From Artemia franciscana (Eukaryota > Arthropoda > Branchiopoda > Anostraca > Artemiidae), in NCBI RefSeq assembly GCF_032884065.1, contig NC_088867.1, positions 46,946,185-47,010,184 on the forward strand: a stretch of DNA of 64,000 bases, in the 5' to 3' direction. Shown here in pieces: positions 34,030 to 46,254 of the stretch. How positions within the stretch are numbered: position 1 is the stretch's first letter; every line of letters begins with the position of its first letter. The notes under the pieces were generated by a model, which searched no databases, was not told the DNA's origin, and saw only the letters and a list, made by a program, of their open reading frames with translations. Made by a program: the position numbers and the translations under genes.

Positions 34030-36050
34030 TTGCAGCCGTCCAACATCAGGCTGTTTGAGCCTTCCCCCGGGCGGTTGTGTGCATTTATAGTTTTTGTAAT
34101 TTAGTAGTTAATAAAGAGAGTTCATTCGTAAATAATCAAAACGTGATGTTTTTTTTTACTGTTTTCTAGATCATCTGATAGAAGGACCTTACCTTTAATA
34201 TTTGCCTCCCCCTCCACCTAGATACACTGAAAGCGATCTTAGCTCCAATCTACCATGTTTTATTTAAACTTTACGCACCGAGGACTTTCTATATTTACTC
34301 GCATCATTGTTCTTAAGTAATTAAAGTTGAGTTCCTTGGGAGAATTTTATTGAGCGTCTTTTCATCCAAGATCGTTGATACTATTTCTAAGAGGTTATAG
34401 ATTTCCAATAGTCCTCTATCTGCGTAATTCTAAGGATTCTCTCGCTGCATCAAATAGGGGATTTCGAAAGAGATAAAACTAGATTTCCCAGCATTATTGC
34501 TTGCTAATAAAAACTAAAATACAATAGTCTTAGGTTAAATACATGAGAACTTACTATTGGTTAGTCACTCTCTCCTAAAAACCAACCTTCGAAATAGACT
34601 GAAGCGTAAAATTTTTTGGTTTTATTTTATGATGGTATTATACTTTTAATAAATATATTTGTAAGTAGCATATATTTCTTCATAGCTCAAAAACATCGGA
34701 GCACTGGACAGGTTAGGCAAATAAAGCAAATAAAATATAATAAAATAACCAACAAATATTAAACGAGATGACATCATGAATGAAACTCTGAGTTTGGGCT
34801 AATGGTAGCAAGGCCTTTAAAAAGGTGAGATGACCTTGGTTTTCAAAATCAAATGCCATCGAAACAAGAGAATCTGGATTTTAAGCTTCCAACATGCACG
34901 TACAATAAGTAGAAATGTAAACTAAGGGATGTGATGGACCCCCCCCCATGGAACTGGAACTGAAACCCTTACAACGCGCTATGCGTTTGAAACGATCCTA
35001 GAGAGCCCGTAAATGTTGACTTTTTGTATACTGAAATAGGGTTAAACACAATTTGCCGAGTCTCCATCTCCATTAACAAAGTAACATTTTGCCTACGGAA
35101 ATAAGAGAAATTTTCTTCTTAAAAAAAATCAATAAAATTATATTGAGCCCTTGCAATACTCAGATCATTAGCCAAAAAATTTGGTTTAGAGAGGACAAAT
35201 AGCAGTTCAGGAAGGGACTGATTTAGTGGCAGCAACATAATGGCGGGGAATTTCTTAAAGAAAAAAAGCGACAACGCTCCCCAAAATATGGATAAACTCA
35301 GACAACACCTGGTCCAAAATGTGACCATGCTCCTGATGGTAGCGGGTTTTACCATGAGCAGGACCGTTCAAAAAGGGGGACGACCAGGAAAAGCTGCCCT
35401 GGACACTTTCGCTAGGAGGCGAATGGGGGTAAACCGCAGTTGGGGCTTTTTATTTATGTTTGATTCGAGAGGGGCGAGGGTCGCGTCAATATTTTTCCTT
35501 CAAGCGCCCCATGCCCTCGGAACGGCCCTAACCACGAGCAGTGATGGAGCTTAGTTTGGCCAATTTAAAATCTCAGAATACCAAACCCAATTATCTGCTT
35601 TAAGTAATAATAAAAACTGCTCAGAAGCCACAATGACTAAATCCAAACGTCTTGACTGACTTTTAGCTTTTTTAATTTGTGAAGGATATTCCTTAGAAAC
35701 AAGGAGTAATAGCAAAAAAGATAAAATATTTAGGCCATAGAATAATTAGACCATCGAAGCAAGTTTCATTAAGTACGTATTGAAATAGAAGCTTAAATAC
35801 ACGCTATTCTTCTTACTGAAATACATAAAAAATTGCTAAAAATCCTAAGAATTTTTTGGTACATTAATATAAAATATTAGTCAGTGACGACAATTCACGA
35901 AATTTTCAGGAGGGGAAAGTTTTTCAAAAGAAACATTTTTACTCGTTTTTTATCAATTAAGGGGCAATTTTGCTTTTTTTCGATTTTTCAACGAGAATAC
36001 AAAAAAAGGTAGTTTTTAACGAGAATATAAAGAAAGGTAGATAACTTCGA
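34030..36050. other. IPPK intron stretch, no gene recognised
   Basis: A GC-richer 104-codon frame at 35240-35554 (+) has no family motif; its antisense frame is equally open at its start, so I treat it as unsupported. Short C-rich patches occur near 34200 and 34940. Confidence 0.45.
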
Positions 36051-36138
36051 AGACCACACTGCCTTTCCATGACGAAAGTAAAACAGTTCAAAATAGGGAT
36101 GATACCTTTTTATTGACAGTGAAATATAAAATTATTTA

Positions 36139-36181
36139 ACTGGATATTTCGAACACATATACAGTGTTCATCATCAGCAGT
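36139..36181 (-). ncRNA. Hammerhead-ribozyme-like motif 3
   Basis: Identical in its boxes to motif 1 (stem I ACTG/CAGT, CTGATGA, stem II GAACAC/GTGTTC, GAAA). It lies in the left arm of the palindrome, so in RNA it competes with pairing to the right arm. Confidence 0.5.
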
Positions 36182-36216
36182 AAAACTAAAAAACTAAAAA
36201 AACTAGTTTTAGTTTT

Positions 36217-36259
36217 ACTGCTGATGATGAACACTGTATATGTGTTCGAAATATCCAGT
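36217..36259 (+). ncRNA. Hammerhead-ribozyme-like motif 4
   Basis: The + strand counterpart of motif 3, in the right palindrome arm. Stem I ACTG (36217-36220) pairs with CAGT (36256-36259); CTGATGA spans 36221-36227 and GAAA 36248-36251. Confidence 0.5.
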
Positions 36260-36339
36260 TAAATAATTTTATATTTCACTGTCAATAAAAAGGTATCATC
36301 CCTATTTTGAACTGTTTTACTTTCGATAAAGAAAGGTGT

Positions 36340-37415
36340 TTTTCAAAATCGAAGGGGGGATCTGGACACCACTTGACACCACTGACAGTAATGTATATTG
36401 TTTTGAATTTTCTCTATTTTTGTTTATTGGACTTAGTCGAATCGATTTCTGAATAATTCATATAATGCAACTGTGTCGGCAATATGCTCCTATAAACCTC
36501 CACCCACAGTTACTAAACCTGCACATGCTTCCTCTTTTAACACAAAAAAGAGCAAAAAATACATCGTATGGGGCCTAATTTATTTTTATCATAGCTTAGA
36601 TTACCCACGGAGAAGGTAAGATTTGATTTTGAACAAAACTTTTTTGATTGATTTGAAACACAAATCGCTGAAGGTGAATTTCCTTTAATTAAAATCGTAT
36701 ACACCATCCAAATAAAGTTACCTAAAGAGGCTATAAGGCTCATAACCCGGTTTCAAAAGTTAGCTATTAGTCTGTTATCTTTTTTTAAATTACCTTCAAA
36801 TGAAGTGAGTACCGTTCGAAAATGTAATTGAATGTAAAATACAAACAACTACTTCATTTTTCTTTTTTATGGGTTTTCATCTGCCTGCAGATCGGTGACA
36901 CATATAATTGACACAATTTGCAACGGATCAATGGACTAGATTTAAAACAAACTTAAATTCAATGGCAAAGTAAACGATTTAGAATATATCAGCTGATTTC
37001 TTTTATGCAAAATATACTGATTTCTTAATATCGATTACTGCTCAGAAAGGAAAGGAGGCTTCCATTCCCTGTGTCGAGTACATTTCCCTAAAATTTTATG
37101 AACCTTACAAATCCGGCCTTCTCTGGTTAGCCTCCTCAAATGTCTCACTTCCTCGTCCATCTGTTCCCTCGGAGAAGGTAACGATAAAGTTTCATACCCG
37201 TTATAACAGACCTCCGTAATAATTAAAATTAAAAAAAGGAAAAAACATGTTTCCCGAAAAATTAATAATATTACGATTGCTTATGTTTCAGTTGTAAATT
37301 GTCTGAACCGGATCATTTGAATAAGTCGGCTTTATTTTATAGCTTGTGATACTGACATTTTAAAGTATCATATTTCACCTAAAGATCCACTTATAGACTT
37401 TTGTGAGAGCATCAT
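36340..37415. other. IPPK intron stretch, nothing recognised
   Basis: AT-rich; no frame with family motifs and no clear repeat unit. Confidence 0.5.
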
Positions 37416-37419
37416 ACAA

Positions 37420-37590
37420 GGGCAGATCTAGAGCAAAATCTTAGGGGGGGGGGGGCAATGTGATAAGGGCGCCAATATTTACCAAATTGACATGTTTGTT
37501 TAAAAAAAGAGTAAAAACAGAAAAAAACGCGGAATGAGGGCACCAGAAAAATCTTGAGGGCCGGGATTCCCCCTGGATCCGCCAATGGTA
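37420..37590 (+). repeat. Dispersed repeat, family 2, copy
   Basis: 'gggcagatctagagcaaaatcttagggg' through 'accaaattgacatgtttgttt', 'aaacgcggaatgagggcacc' and 'ccccctggatccgcc' is the inverse of 5390-5640, with a different middle spacing. Confidence 0.6.
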
Positions 37591-37999
37591 TCAGATAACT
37601 ACCATTAGGGTTTCTTATATCCCCTTTATGTCTTGGGTATGTGCACTAGAGACTTAAACAAATATTAGAGAAGTAAAACAAACACCCCCTGTCAAACAAA
37701 ATGGCGGGGAACAACAAAACTTGGGTTCCCCTATTGGTATTTTTGCCCTTCCATATCTGTAACTAGTGCAACTTTTAAACTTCTGGGGGAAGGCACGTGC
37801 CCTTAACAACACCCTAGATAGAGCAGCCTTTCAAAGTATGGGTAACTTAAGGCCCCGGGGAACATTTTCTTGTCAATATTTGATTGAGAAAGCAATTTGA
37901 ATGAGAAACACGAGGTAACGTTTAAAGGGATAGGCGGTTGTAGATGAGGGACCAAGGGGACAATTGCCCCGGGTGCAAAAATTTTCGGGTATAAAATTT

Positions 38000-38290
38000 C
38001 AAATAAATAATCTAATAGTTATAATGGTTTTATAATTTTGAAATTTATTTTTACTAAATAAAGTAGAGGGGGTAGTTAAAAAATGAAAATAGATAATAAA
38101 TCATTCATTAGTTGATAAACAAGAAATAAATGATAAATAAAAATAATGAAAACACAATAATAAAAATAGCTAATGATAATCAAATAATTACATAATTTAA
38201 ATAATAAATTAAAAATAATTAAAAAAATTAATCAATTAAATAATTGAAAATAATTTTGTTAAAAAATGAAAATTTTGTTAAAATTTGGCC
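38000..38290. repeat. AT-rich low-complexity tract
   Basis: A-rich words such as 'aataataaa', 'taattaaaa' and 'aaaataat' dominate. No coding signal. Confidence 0.6.
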
Positions 38291-38811
38291 TTAAATTTTT
38301 GTGGGAGACAGGAGTGGGAGGGTGCTAATCAAGATTTTGGCCCGGCGCAAAAGAGACCAGAACCACCACTGTTGACGGATGAGAAATATTATTCGACGAG
38401 GCTTTCCACTTTTTCAGTCTTCTCTTTGCATAATATCATCTCTTCATATCATTCGTTCCCCGTTTAAGCGACTTAGTCTCATAACTTTTAATTTTTGAAC
38501 CTCGTCCCCGCACAGAACCTTCGAAATTCACTGGATTGCCAAATTTCGATTCCGTCTGATATTCCGTCTATAAGATCCTCGTTCAGTCTTTTGAAATCGA
38601 CAATCTTCCTTAAGAGCAAGATTATCGATTCATGTATTTTCAGATTATCAAAAAAAAAAGAACAAAAAATCAATCATCAAACATGTATCAAATACCTTTC
38701 TGTTACTGTGAGATACGTAGCATTTTCCCCCAGTGTTTTTGTTTTAAAATGTTTAACATCCCATTGCCTTTTTATTTTTCGCAATTTTTTGTCTTTTTAC
38801 TCTTGTGTTAG

Positions 38812-39371
38812 CGTGATTAAAAAGAACGGTACTTGTGTATTATTCAGAAAACAATCAATAAGTGAAGTTATGTTCTTTCGTGAAACAAACTACGATGCAG
38901 GTACATTTTCATTAAATATTTAAAATATTAATTTAAATATTTTTAATATATTTTATTTAAATATTTAAATATTTTTAAATTTATTTAAATTATTAATTAA
39001 ATATTAAATTATATGTAGAACCTATAGTTTTCCAAGTGTTTGGTTAATTTGGCACGGGTAAACGGCGGGAGTGTGCGTGCCTAAAGTCATGTTGTGTCCA
39101 TTGACGCACTGTTTTGTTGTGTGTAACAACCCCTTATACTGGAATAATATAATTGTCTCTTTTTCAGTCTTTGGCAAATCCTAAATCTTCATTTCAAAAT
39201 CCATGTTCAGATACTATCTTCAATCACTATGCGTAGCAAACTAAATTGAGTTCTGTCTTTGTGGCTACGAAACCAGATTTTCGCATCGTAGTTTGTTTCA
39301 CGAAAGAACCTAAATTCACTTATTGAGTGTGTTCTGAATAATACACAAGTACCAAAAAAAGTAATTAAAAA
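38812..39371. repeat. Inverted repeat, ~85-bp arms, ~385-bp spacer
   Basis: 'gattaaaaagaacggtacttgtgtattattcagaa..caatcaataagtgaa.tt..gttctttcgtgaaacaaactacgatgc' (38815-38897) returns as its reverse complement at 39285-39371. The spacer contains AT-only sequence around 38920-39015. The frames at 38495-38923 (+) and 39207-39398 (-) encode the same peptide words because of this repeat and are not independent genes. Confidence 0.75.
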
Positions 39372-39865
39372 AAAGATTGAAAACTGGTAAACTAACATAG
39401 TCTATAGATCTTTGCTGACATATAATAATACCTTATAGGTTAATGCAACAAAACTTGTGACCCCATCTTTCACAATTCAAAAATTGTACTGGAATATTTT
39501 TCCTTCAGTAGTTGAAAGCTTAACCGTAAGCAACAGTACAGATTACGATAACGGTCTTTTATTTTATTACCCAGCAATCAAAATTTGAATATCCGGATTG
39601 AGGGGCACTAATTTAAGAAACTATAGTGGAGGGAGAAAAATACATATATTTTTTTTAATTTAGGGAGAGGGGCTCAATTTTGTATTTTTTTCATTTTTTC
39701 AATAAAAATGCCTAAAAGGTATTTTTCTGTGAAAATAATAAATAGTGATACTTTTCAAAATCTACTGGGACAGGGAAATTACCCCCCCCCCCCAAATTGG
39801 TATCTCTGTCAAGATTGTTGAGCAGTAAGGCCTTAACATAACATTATGCAGCGAAATTGCTATGA

Positions 39866-40421
39866 AAAATGACAACACTGAAACAACTCCGCTCTCATTT
39901 TGTTATTTTTTTTTCAGTATTTTTTTTTCAGTATTGACTTTTCAGTATTTTTTTTTACTTTTTCAGTATATTTTTTTCAGTATTGATTTTTTTTTTCAGT
40001 ACTCAAAATGACAACACTGAAACAACTCCGCTCTCATTTTGTTATTTTTTTTTCAGTATTTTTTTTTCAGTATTGACTTTTCAGTATTTTTTTTTACTTT
40101 TTCAGTATATTTTTTTCAGTATTGATTTTTTTTTCAGTATTCAAAAATGACAACACTGAAACAACTCCGCTCTCATTTTGTTATTTTTTTTTTCAGTATT
40201 TTTTTTCAGTATTGACTTTTCAGTATTTTTTTTTTTACTTTTTCAGCATATTTTTTTCAGTATTGATTTTTTTTTCAGTATTCAAAAATGACAACACTGA
40301 AACAACTCCGCTCTCATTTTGTTATTTTTTTTTCAGTATTTTTTTTTTCAGTATTGACTTTTCAGTATTTTTTTTGACTTTTTCAGTATATTTTTTTCAG
40401 TATTGATTTTTTTTTCAGTAT
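39866..40421 (+). repeat. Tandem repeat, ~139-bp unit, 4 copies, T-rich
   Basis: Units start 'aaaatgacaacactgaaac' at about 39866, 40005, 40144 and 40285 and are highly similar. Each unit holds five or six copies of 'tttttttcagtatt', so the + strand is full of polypyrimidine-CAG words like 3' splice sites. The 94-codon FFSVF frame at 40122-40406 is a by-product. The array ends at 'aataaactgattgattgattga'. Confidence 0.9.
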
Positions 40422-40429
40422 TAATAAAC

Positions 40430-42460
40430 TGATTGATTGATTGAAACCCGAGGATTGGCAGATTGTTGATTTTTTTTTTTGCGTTTTTTTCAGTTTGCTT
40501 TTGTCTTGTTTTGTTTTAGATATATATTGAGAGATAGGTGTTTATTTGACCTTCACAGGTCGACCTTTACAGATTAGTACATATAGTTCAACCGAACGTA
40601 AAGGCTATAGTCGGTTTCAAACAAAAGATTATGCAGCTTAGTCTAGACCCCTGGATAGTAGTATTTATTTATTAAAAGTTACTTATCATACACACATGAG
40701 CAAGGGCCCACATGGGCCCTGGGGAAGTGCCAATCAAGCCAAAGATAACTCTACTAAAAGGCTGTCAATTTTAAGAGACGAGTCACGTTCATGTCAGGGA
40801 AATCTTCTAATTTACAATAAATGACAGATGACAATAAATGTAAGCTACGCCTTGTATATAAACTTTATAAGAGAGAAAAAGAACAGGATATACACATAAA
40901 TGGGGGAAATTTCCATTATTCTCATTTTCATTTCCGACTTATTTCTGTCAAGTCGGTTTCTAATATTTCAACAGTGTCTCAAGTAGGGGCGGATTTTAAG
41001 CTTTGACGTTTCTAAGCCCAAGCGTTTTTGCCGCTCCGTTTTTGCAAGATTTTCGGGGAAACTCGGGTGGAGTGGAAACACTGAACAGAACGCAACAGAT
41101 GAGCCAAAAGTAATGAAAAAGAGGTGATGCCGAACTCTCAGCTGCCGTTCTGGGAGACATCCGACAGTTTATAAGTTGCTACGGGATTCTTTTGTTGTTT
41201 TAAAATCCCTTTTCTGTGAGAAAGCAGCGCAGTGACAGAGTCCACCTGACACTTTGACGATAAATAACATCAGACAAATTTTTATTTAAAAAGAAATCGC
41301 TGAGTGATAATTTATTGCACCCCCTGACAATATGCGCCCCCAGGCCCGGGCTTGGTTGGCCTATTGGTAAATCAAGGCCTGGTCCCAAGAAACAGAAAAA
41401 CAGAAGGTTGACTTTATGAATTCATGAATCTCAAAAATTTTGAGAAGTAAAAAAAAAATTTCAAATATGTTTCTTCCTCTCGTGCTGGTTTAATTAATCC
41501 CGAATGCTTTCCCTTTTCTCTCCATTTTCTATTCCCGAATTATTTTTCTCGAGTTTGTAGCTAATATTAAAAGTGTTTCCCGGGGACAGAAATATTGACA
41601 TTCTCATGTTAGCTCAAAGCTATTATACTGAATAACATATTCCATTCCATTCACAAATATGAACAATGGAAAAAAGCAAATGACACCCTTTTGTACACAT
41701 TCAAAAGAAAACGAAAATATCCTTCGGCTTTTTCCACACTCACTTTGAATGTGGAAGTGTGGTGAATCTTCTTTCATCAACAATTTCTTTATTTTCTTTT
41801 TGCAACACAACTGACATATTTCTTCTCGTTTTGCCATCTTAATTACCCCCATACAAACGTCTTTGTTTTCAGACCTTGCTTATTTTTCTTTTTCTAGGAG
41901 ATGTGTTTCCTAAGAGGCATCGTTCTTGACATCAATTGTTTTCTTTTTTATTATATTTTCAATTTCTCGTGCACATTTATTATCGTATTTTCAAAAGAGA
42001 ACAAAACTGGCTTGACATGAATATAATAGTAAACTAAAACTTAATAAGATCTGTAGCCATTCGTTTGATTAAAGACCCGATTGGGGGAAAAATTAGAGTT
42101 TCAAGGGGAAAATTTTTAAAAAACTAAATACCTAACGATGAAAATCCCACTGAACAACTAAATAGTATTTCAATCATTTACATATAATAGATAACAGGGG
42201 AAATGAGATTCGATACAAGATATCGATGTGACCTAATGGAAGAGCTAGTCAAGTTCTTTTTCTTTCTTTTCAAAAGATGGGAGACACATACATCAGTTTG
42301 TTTTAACGATCAGAGGGAAAGATAAAAGAAGTTCCTTTAGAAAGTAAGGAGAGTGAAGAAAATCCTAAACATTTTGAAACAATTTCATCAAATTTTGGCA
42401 ATCATTTTGTAAACCGTTTTGTAACTAATAGCATTGTAAAGTTATGAGGGAGACATTTCC
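40430..42460. other. IPPK intron stretch, nothing recognised
   Basis: Short frames on both strands lack motifs. A C/G-rich patch at 40700-40730 and 41330-41400 is the only compositional change. Confidence 0.5.
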
Positions 42461-42466
42461 CCACCG

Positions 42467-42576
<110 letters not shown>

Positions 42577-43144
42577 AAATATACTTTGCGTAATCTAAAA
42601 TATACACGAGAAAACAAAACTATATATTCTACACTATTGGTTTCAAGCTGATTTTAGACCATGCCCCACCTAAGCATTCCTATAATCCTGATAGCCCCCC
42701 TCCCCTCCCCATAATGATATTTAATTTTTGTTGCTCAAAATTTTACGCGTATTCACCTGAAGGAACCTTAAAAGGCTTTGAGCCTTGTAGTTTTTTCGAG
42801 TCCCACTCTAAGCATATTTTATACTAAAGAGAATTTTGTCTATATACAACAGGTTTTATAACATCATTGCAATGCAAATTCATCAGAAAATCATCTGTCT
42901 TTTTTGCTCTTTAAATGCAAATGAATGTGAGGTCTTTCAAGTGACAACTATTTTTTTTCAAAACTAAAGCCTTCGAGTATAGTCAACTAAAGGGTACATG
43001 TTCTGCTCATGACCCACCAAAATATTGCCATGTCCCATAAGTGGTCCTCCGCCCCACGTTGGGGATCCCGGCTCTAAGCTAAACTTATAAAAGCCTTGAC
43101 TATCTTTTTTTTATCTAACGAAACATTAAAAAAAGGAAAACAAC

Positions 43145-43648
43145 CTTGAATGTACTCGATCAAAAATAATCATGATACTGCAGTCTCTTGTGGTGGCCAA
43201 GATTCTATATTTTTGTATAATCTTCAACGCAGCTTCAAAATCATCCTCATTTTCATCATTTAAGAGCCAGTCAATATCTTCATAGGCACCAGAAGACCAT
43301 CTTAGCCGATCCAAAAGATCCACGTCTTTTTCCGTATCTTCTGCTAGCTTATCATAGGCTTTGTACAAAGAACATGCTGGAACTTCGCCCAGTTTTTGTG
43401 TTTTCAAAAGACTGTCTAATAGAGATCCCTCAGGTAAAATATCCATACGAGTGTCACATGGATCAAAAATTGAGCTAGTTCGTGTTTGTTCTAGAGAGCC
43501 GTTACAGATGTCTGGAAATTGTAGCGATGAAGCAAAACCATTCATTGGACGGTCGCAATAGTGTTCTGCGCGAGATGTTGGTTGAGACTTCTTGGGCAAA
43601 GGAGAGAGTAACGCCTGAATGAGCAAATGTGCAAAATTCGAGAAAGAC
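43145..43648 (-). CDS. IPPK: Inositol-pentakisphosphate 2-kinase, internal exon
   Basis: IPPK adds phosphate from ATP to position 2 of Ins(1,3,4,5,6)P5, giving InsP6. This exon starts after TTTCTTTATAG on the - strand (first base completes a codon) and ends AAG before GTTGTT, giving 167 residues. Landmarks: SFSNFAHLLIQALLSPLP near the start (cf. ELVHVITRVLL in vertebrates), SLLDSLLKTQKLGEVPAC and LYKAYDKL in the middle, and ALKIIQKYRILATTRDCS, SIMIIF at the end; vertebrate IPPK has ALTKVQQYRVAMTAKDCSIMI there. The serine-rich middle is family-typical low conservation. The catalytic N-lobe exons (the EIKPK region) should lie at higher coordinates; I did not find them. The alternative donor GTACAT (in frame) would put the next exon in a stop-containing phase. 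Confidence 0.8.
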
Positions 43649-43659
43649 CTATAAAGAAA

Positions 43660-45235
43660 AAACAAATTGATATAATTGCATAATTTCTTTATTAGCCAGA
43701 ACAGCGTACAGTAGCACAGGCAGGTTATAAAGTAATTGAAACGGTACTACAATAAATAAACAAATCAATCCATAAAAGAAGCTAAATTAAGCATCAAACG
43801 CTTCCTGGAGCGTTTTCAGTAAAATATCGAGTGAAATAAGGGGTGAATGATTCAACAAAAAACGAAAAAAAAAGGAAAAAACGACAACAAGGATAATTTT
43901 AAGCCAGTAGAAGATAAAAATTAAAGTAAGCAGATATTTCGATAAGAGTCTTTGCCAAATCGTCTTCAGTTCACAAAAGTGTAATAGAAGAACTAACCTT
44001 TCGAAGTAAAAACCAAACTAAAAAAGAAAAAGGAGGCGCCATATGAGATTGGAAATAATACGGTAGGTGACATCAAACATAAAATCATAAATAAAATACA
44101 CGTTAAAGGATTCGATTGGGCAGGAACTCTCTCCATGGCTGAAGATGCACCCTTTCTATTGGTTCGTCTCGGAGCCTATTTATCACAGATGACTTAAGAT
44201 ATGTCTCAGTACTAGAATTAGGTAAATCACCAGGTGCAGAAAATTCTTTTCATTTGCTGGAGTTTCATGCTAGGTCTATCAGTAAGGGAGGTGGAGGGGC
44301 TCAAAATTGGAATATATCTCTATTTAATTGGAGGGTTCAGATATTTTAGTCCGAATCAATACGTAAACTCTTGCGCACTGTCAACACGGACTTTTAAATG
44401 AAGGGTTTCAATATAAATAGAATTAAATGCAACAATTGGTATGGCATCAACCAAGGGAGCACTTTCTTTCATTGATTTTGTTTTTATTCTATTATTGAAA
44501 TTTTATACTCAAATCTGGCTCTAAGAAATAGATAGAGGCATGAATTATTTAAGTTAAAGACAAGAAATACTATACCTAAATCATAAATAGAAATTAGAAA
44601 TCATAAACATCACCAGAAGTGTTTACTTAGAAAAACAACACTGAAGCTACGAAAAAACTAATCAAGGATGTCTCCGAAACGTGCTTAAATATAGAGGGAA
44701 TGTTCTGTATGCACATTTAAAGAAAACAAAAATAATTTTATATATAGAAATAAATAGAGAAAGACATTAAAATGTAAATATGGTTGAACGTAAAGATTGT
44801 TCTGTATGTGTATCTTAAAAATACACACAGAGAATTACATGGAGAAATGCACAGAGAAATATATTAGAATATAATTGCGTTTGAATATAGAAAATGTCCT
44901 GTATGTGGATTTTAGAAATATGTAGAGAAATACACTAGAATATATCAATATAGTGAATATATTTTATTTACATTTTAGAATGAATTTCGTCAGATCGACT
45001 TAAAAATAATTTATTGGACAGTTAGCAGAAACGCGTCGTGTCACATTTTGCTTTATCTTCGTTTTCACAGAATATTCTTGTGACTGCATGGAGTGAAAAG
45101 CTAATTAAGGCTCAGGCGAATACCTCACTAAAACCTCACTATACAGACAAAATAGAACAACAAAAAGCAAACTGCCTCACCCTTCTCCTCTCAGGAAAAT
45201 TTATCCCTCTGGATTAGAGTTTGAAAGGAAAGGCT
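43660..45235. other. Probable IPPK intron; local ~100-bp tandem repeats
   Basis: Between about 44690 and 44960 the words 'ttctgtatg.g.at.tt.aaaa', 'agagaaat.ca' and 'ttagaatata' recur three times at 90-110 bp spacing. A short + frame around 44066-44203 (with GFDWAGTLSMAEDAPFLLV) has no known relative I can name. No IPPK upstream exon was recognised. Confidence 0.45.
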
Positions 45236-45239
45236 CATA

Positions 45240-45410
45240 AGACCCAAGATATTTGTTCGTTTTTTTTCGGGGGAGGGGGGAGATCACAAAAAAGCTTCAA
45301 AAGACGTATCAAAATGTATTTTTATGCATTTTATTACGTTTTTACGAGCCGGATAAACATTTCGGGGGATTCAAACCCCCTACCCCCCAGATACAGCCTT
45401 AGGCTCACAA
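45240..45410 (+). repeat. Dispersed GGGG-rich repeat, family 1, copy
   Basis: 'tttttttcgggggaggggg', 'tgcattttattacgtttttacgag', 'acatttcgggggattcaaa' and 'ccccccagatac' follow the order of the 7340 copy. The 65-codon frame is a by-product. Confidence 0.65.
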
Positions 45411-46254
45411 ATCAGTGAAAAATATACGTATTGTACGACCACCCTCCCAACCACAAAAAGCTACACAGACAATACAAGGCAAATCGTCAATCTCTTTCAT
45501 CTCTAGAAAAGTTTTACCAACCTCGTGGAGATTGGGATTTGTGCACCCATGATTAGGAAATGTGTTATTAAAATTTAATTGATGCAATCAATGTTTCAAA
45601 CGACTCAAAGCTTAATCAGTTTTTCATCGTTACTATGTAACCCTTGTTGTCTATGCATAATTCTGTTGCTTTGGAAGATTGTTTTAAAGCTGCTTTAGTG
45701 TTACCATGGTAGTCTGGTATAGAATATAGATTATTATTTTTAAATGCTGGTTATCCGGATGTTTCGTTGCGTCACAGAAGTGTTGAAATCGGAATGAAAC
45801 AAAGATCTACTGCAGAGATACTGGATCGCGTTTTACTGTATGTTCTTTTTAAAAGTTTCTTTTCAACTAATCAGAACGTAAACGTGATTCGGTTTCGAAA
45901 ACAAAAAAAAAGGTATTATACCCTTTTCTTAAAGCTGAACGTAAGCATCAACAAGACAGTGATTCAGTTTTGAGAAAAATAAGGTATTATACCCCTCTGT
46001 TGGGGTTGAAAATTAAAAAAGGGGCAAAAAGAGATACCCCCCACACAAAAAAGATTAGACTACCTTCAAATAGTCTTTACAAAAAAACATGATGACAAAT
46101 TCTCAGCTAAAAAATAAATAGGATACAGGTAGTTTTTGAGGGGAGGGGGAGAGGCGCACAAAATAATAAATGAAAGTTACGGAATGATACAGATAAAATT
46201 GTTGAAATCATAAGATTCCCTGGGAACTGAGCACAAACACCAAATTCTCAGCGT

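Larger units (their letters stand above)
36073..36325. repeat. Near-perfect palindrome of the hammerhead-like unit
   Basis: Arms 36073-36190 and 36208-36325 are reverse complements over about 118 bp with at most one or two differences visible, around a ~17-nt centre rich in 'aaaactaaaa'. Each arm is one copy of the 33.8-kb repeat unit. A transcript from either strand would fold into a long hairpin. Confidence 0.9.

Noticed and set aside
35240..35554. 104-codon GC-richer frame as a gene
   Set aside because: No recognisable motif, overlapping antisense frame, no splice or promoter evidence, and position within the IPPK intron.
38495..38923. 142-codon frame as a gene
   Set aside because: Its C-terminal third is an inverted repeat shared with 39285-39371; the rest is low-complexity and lacks motifs.
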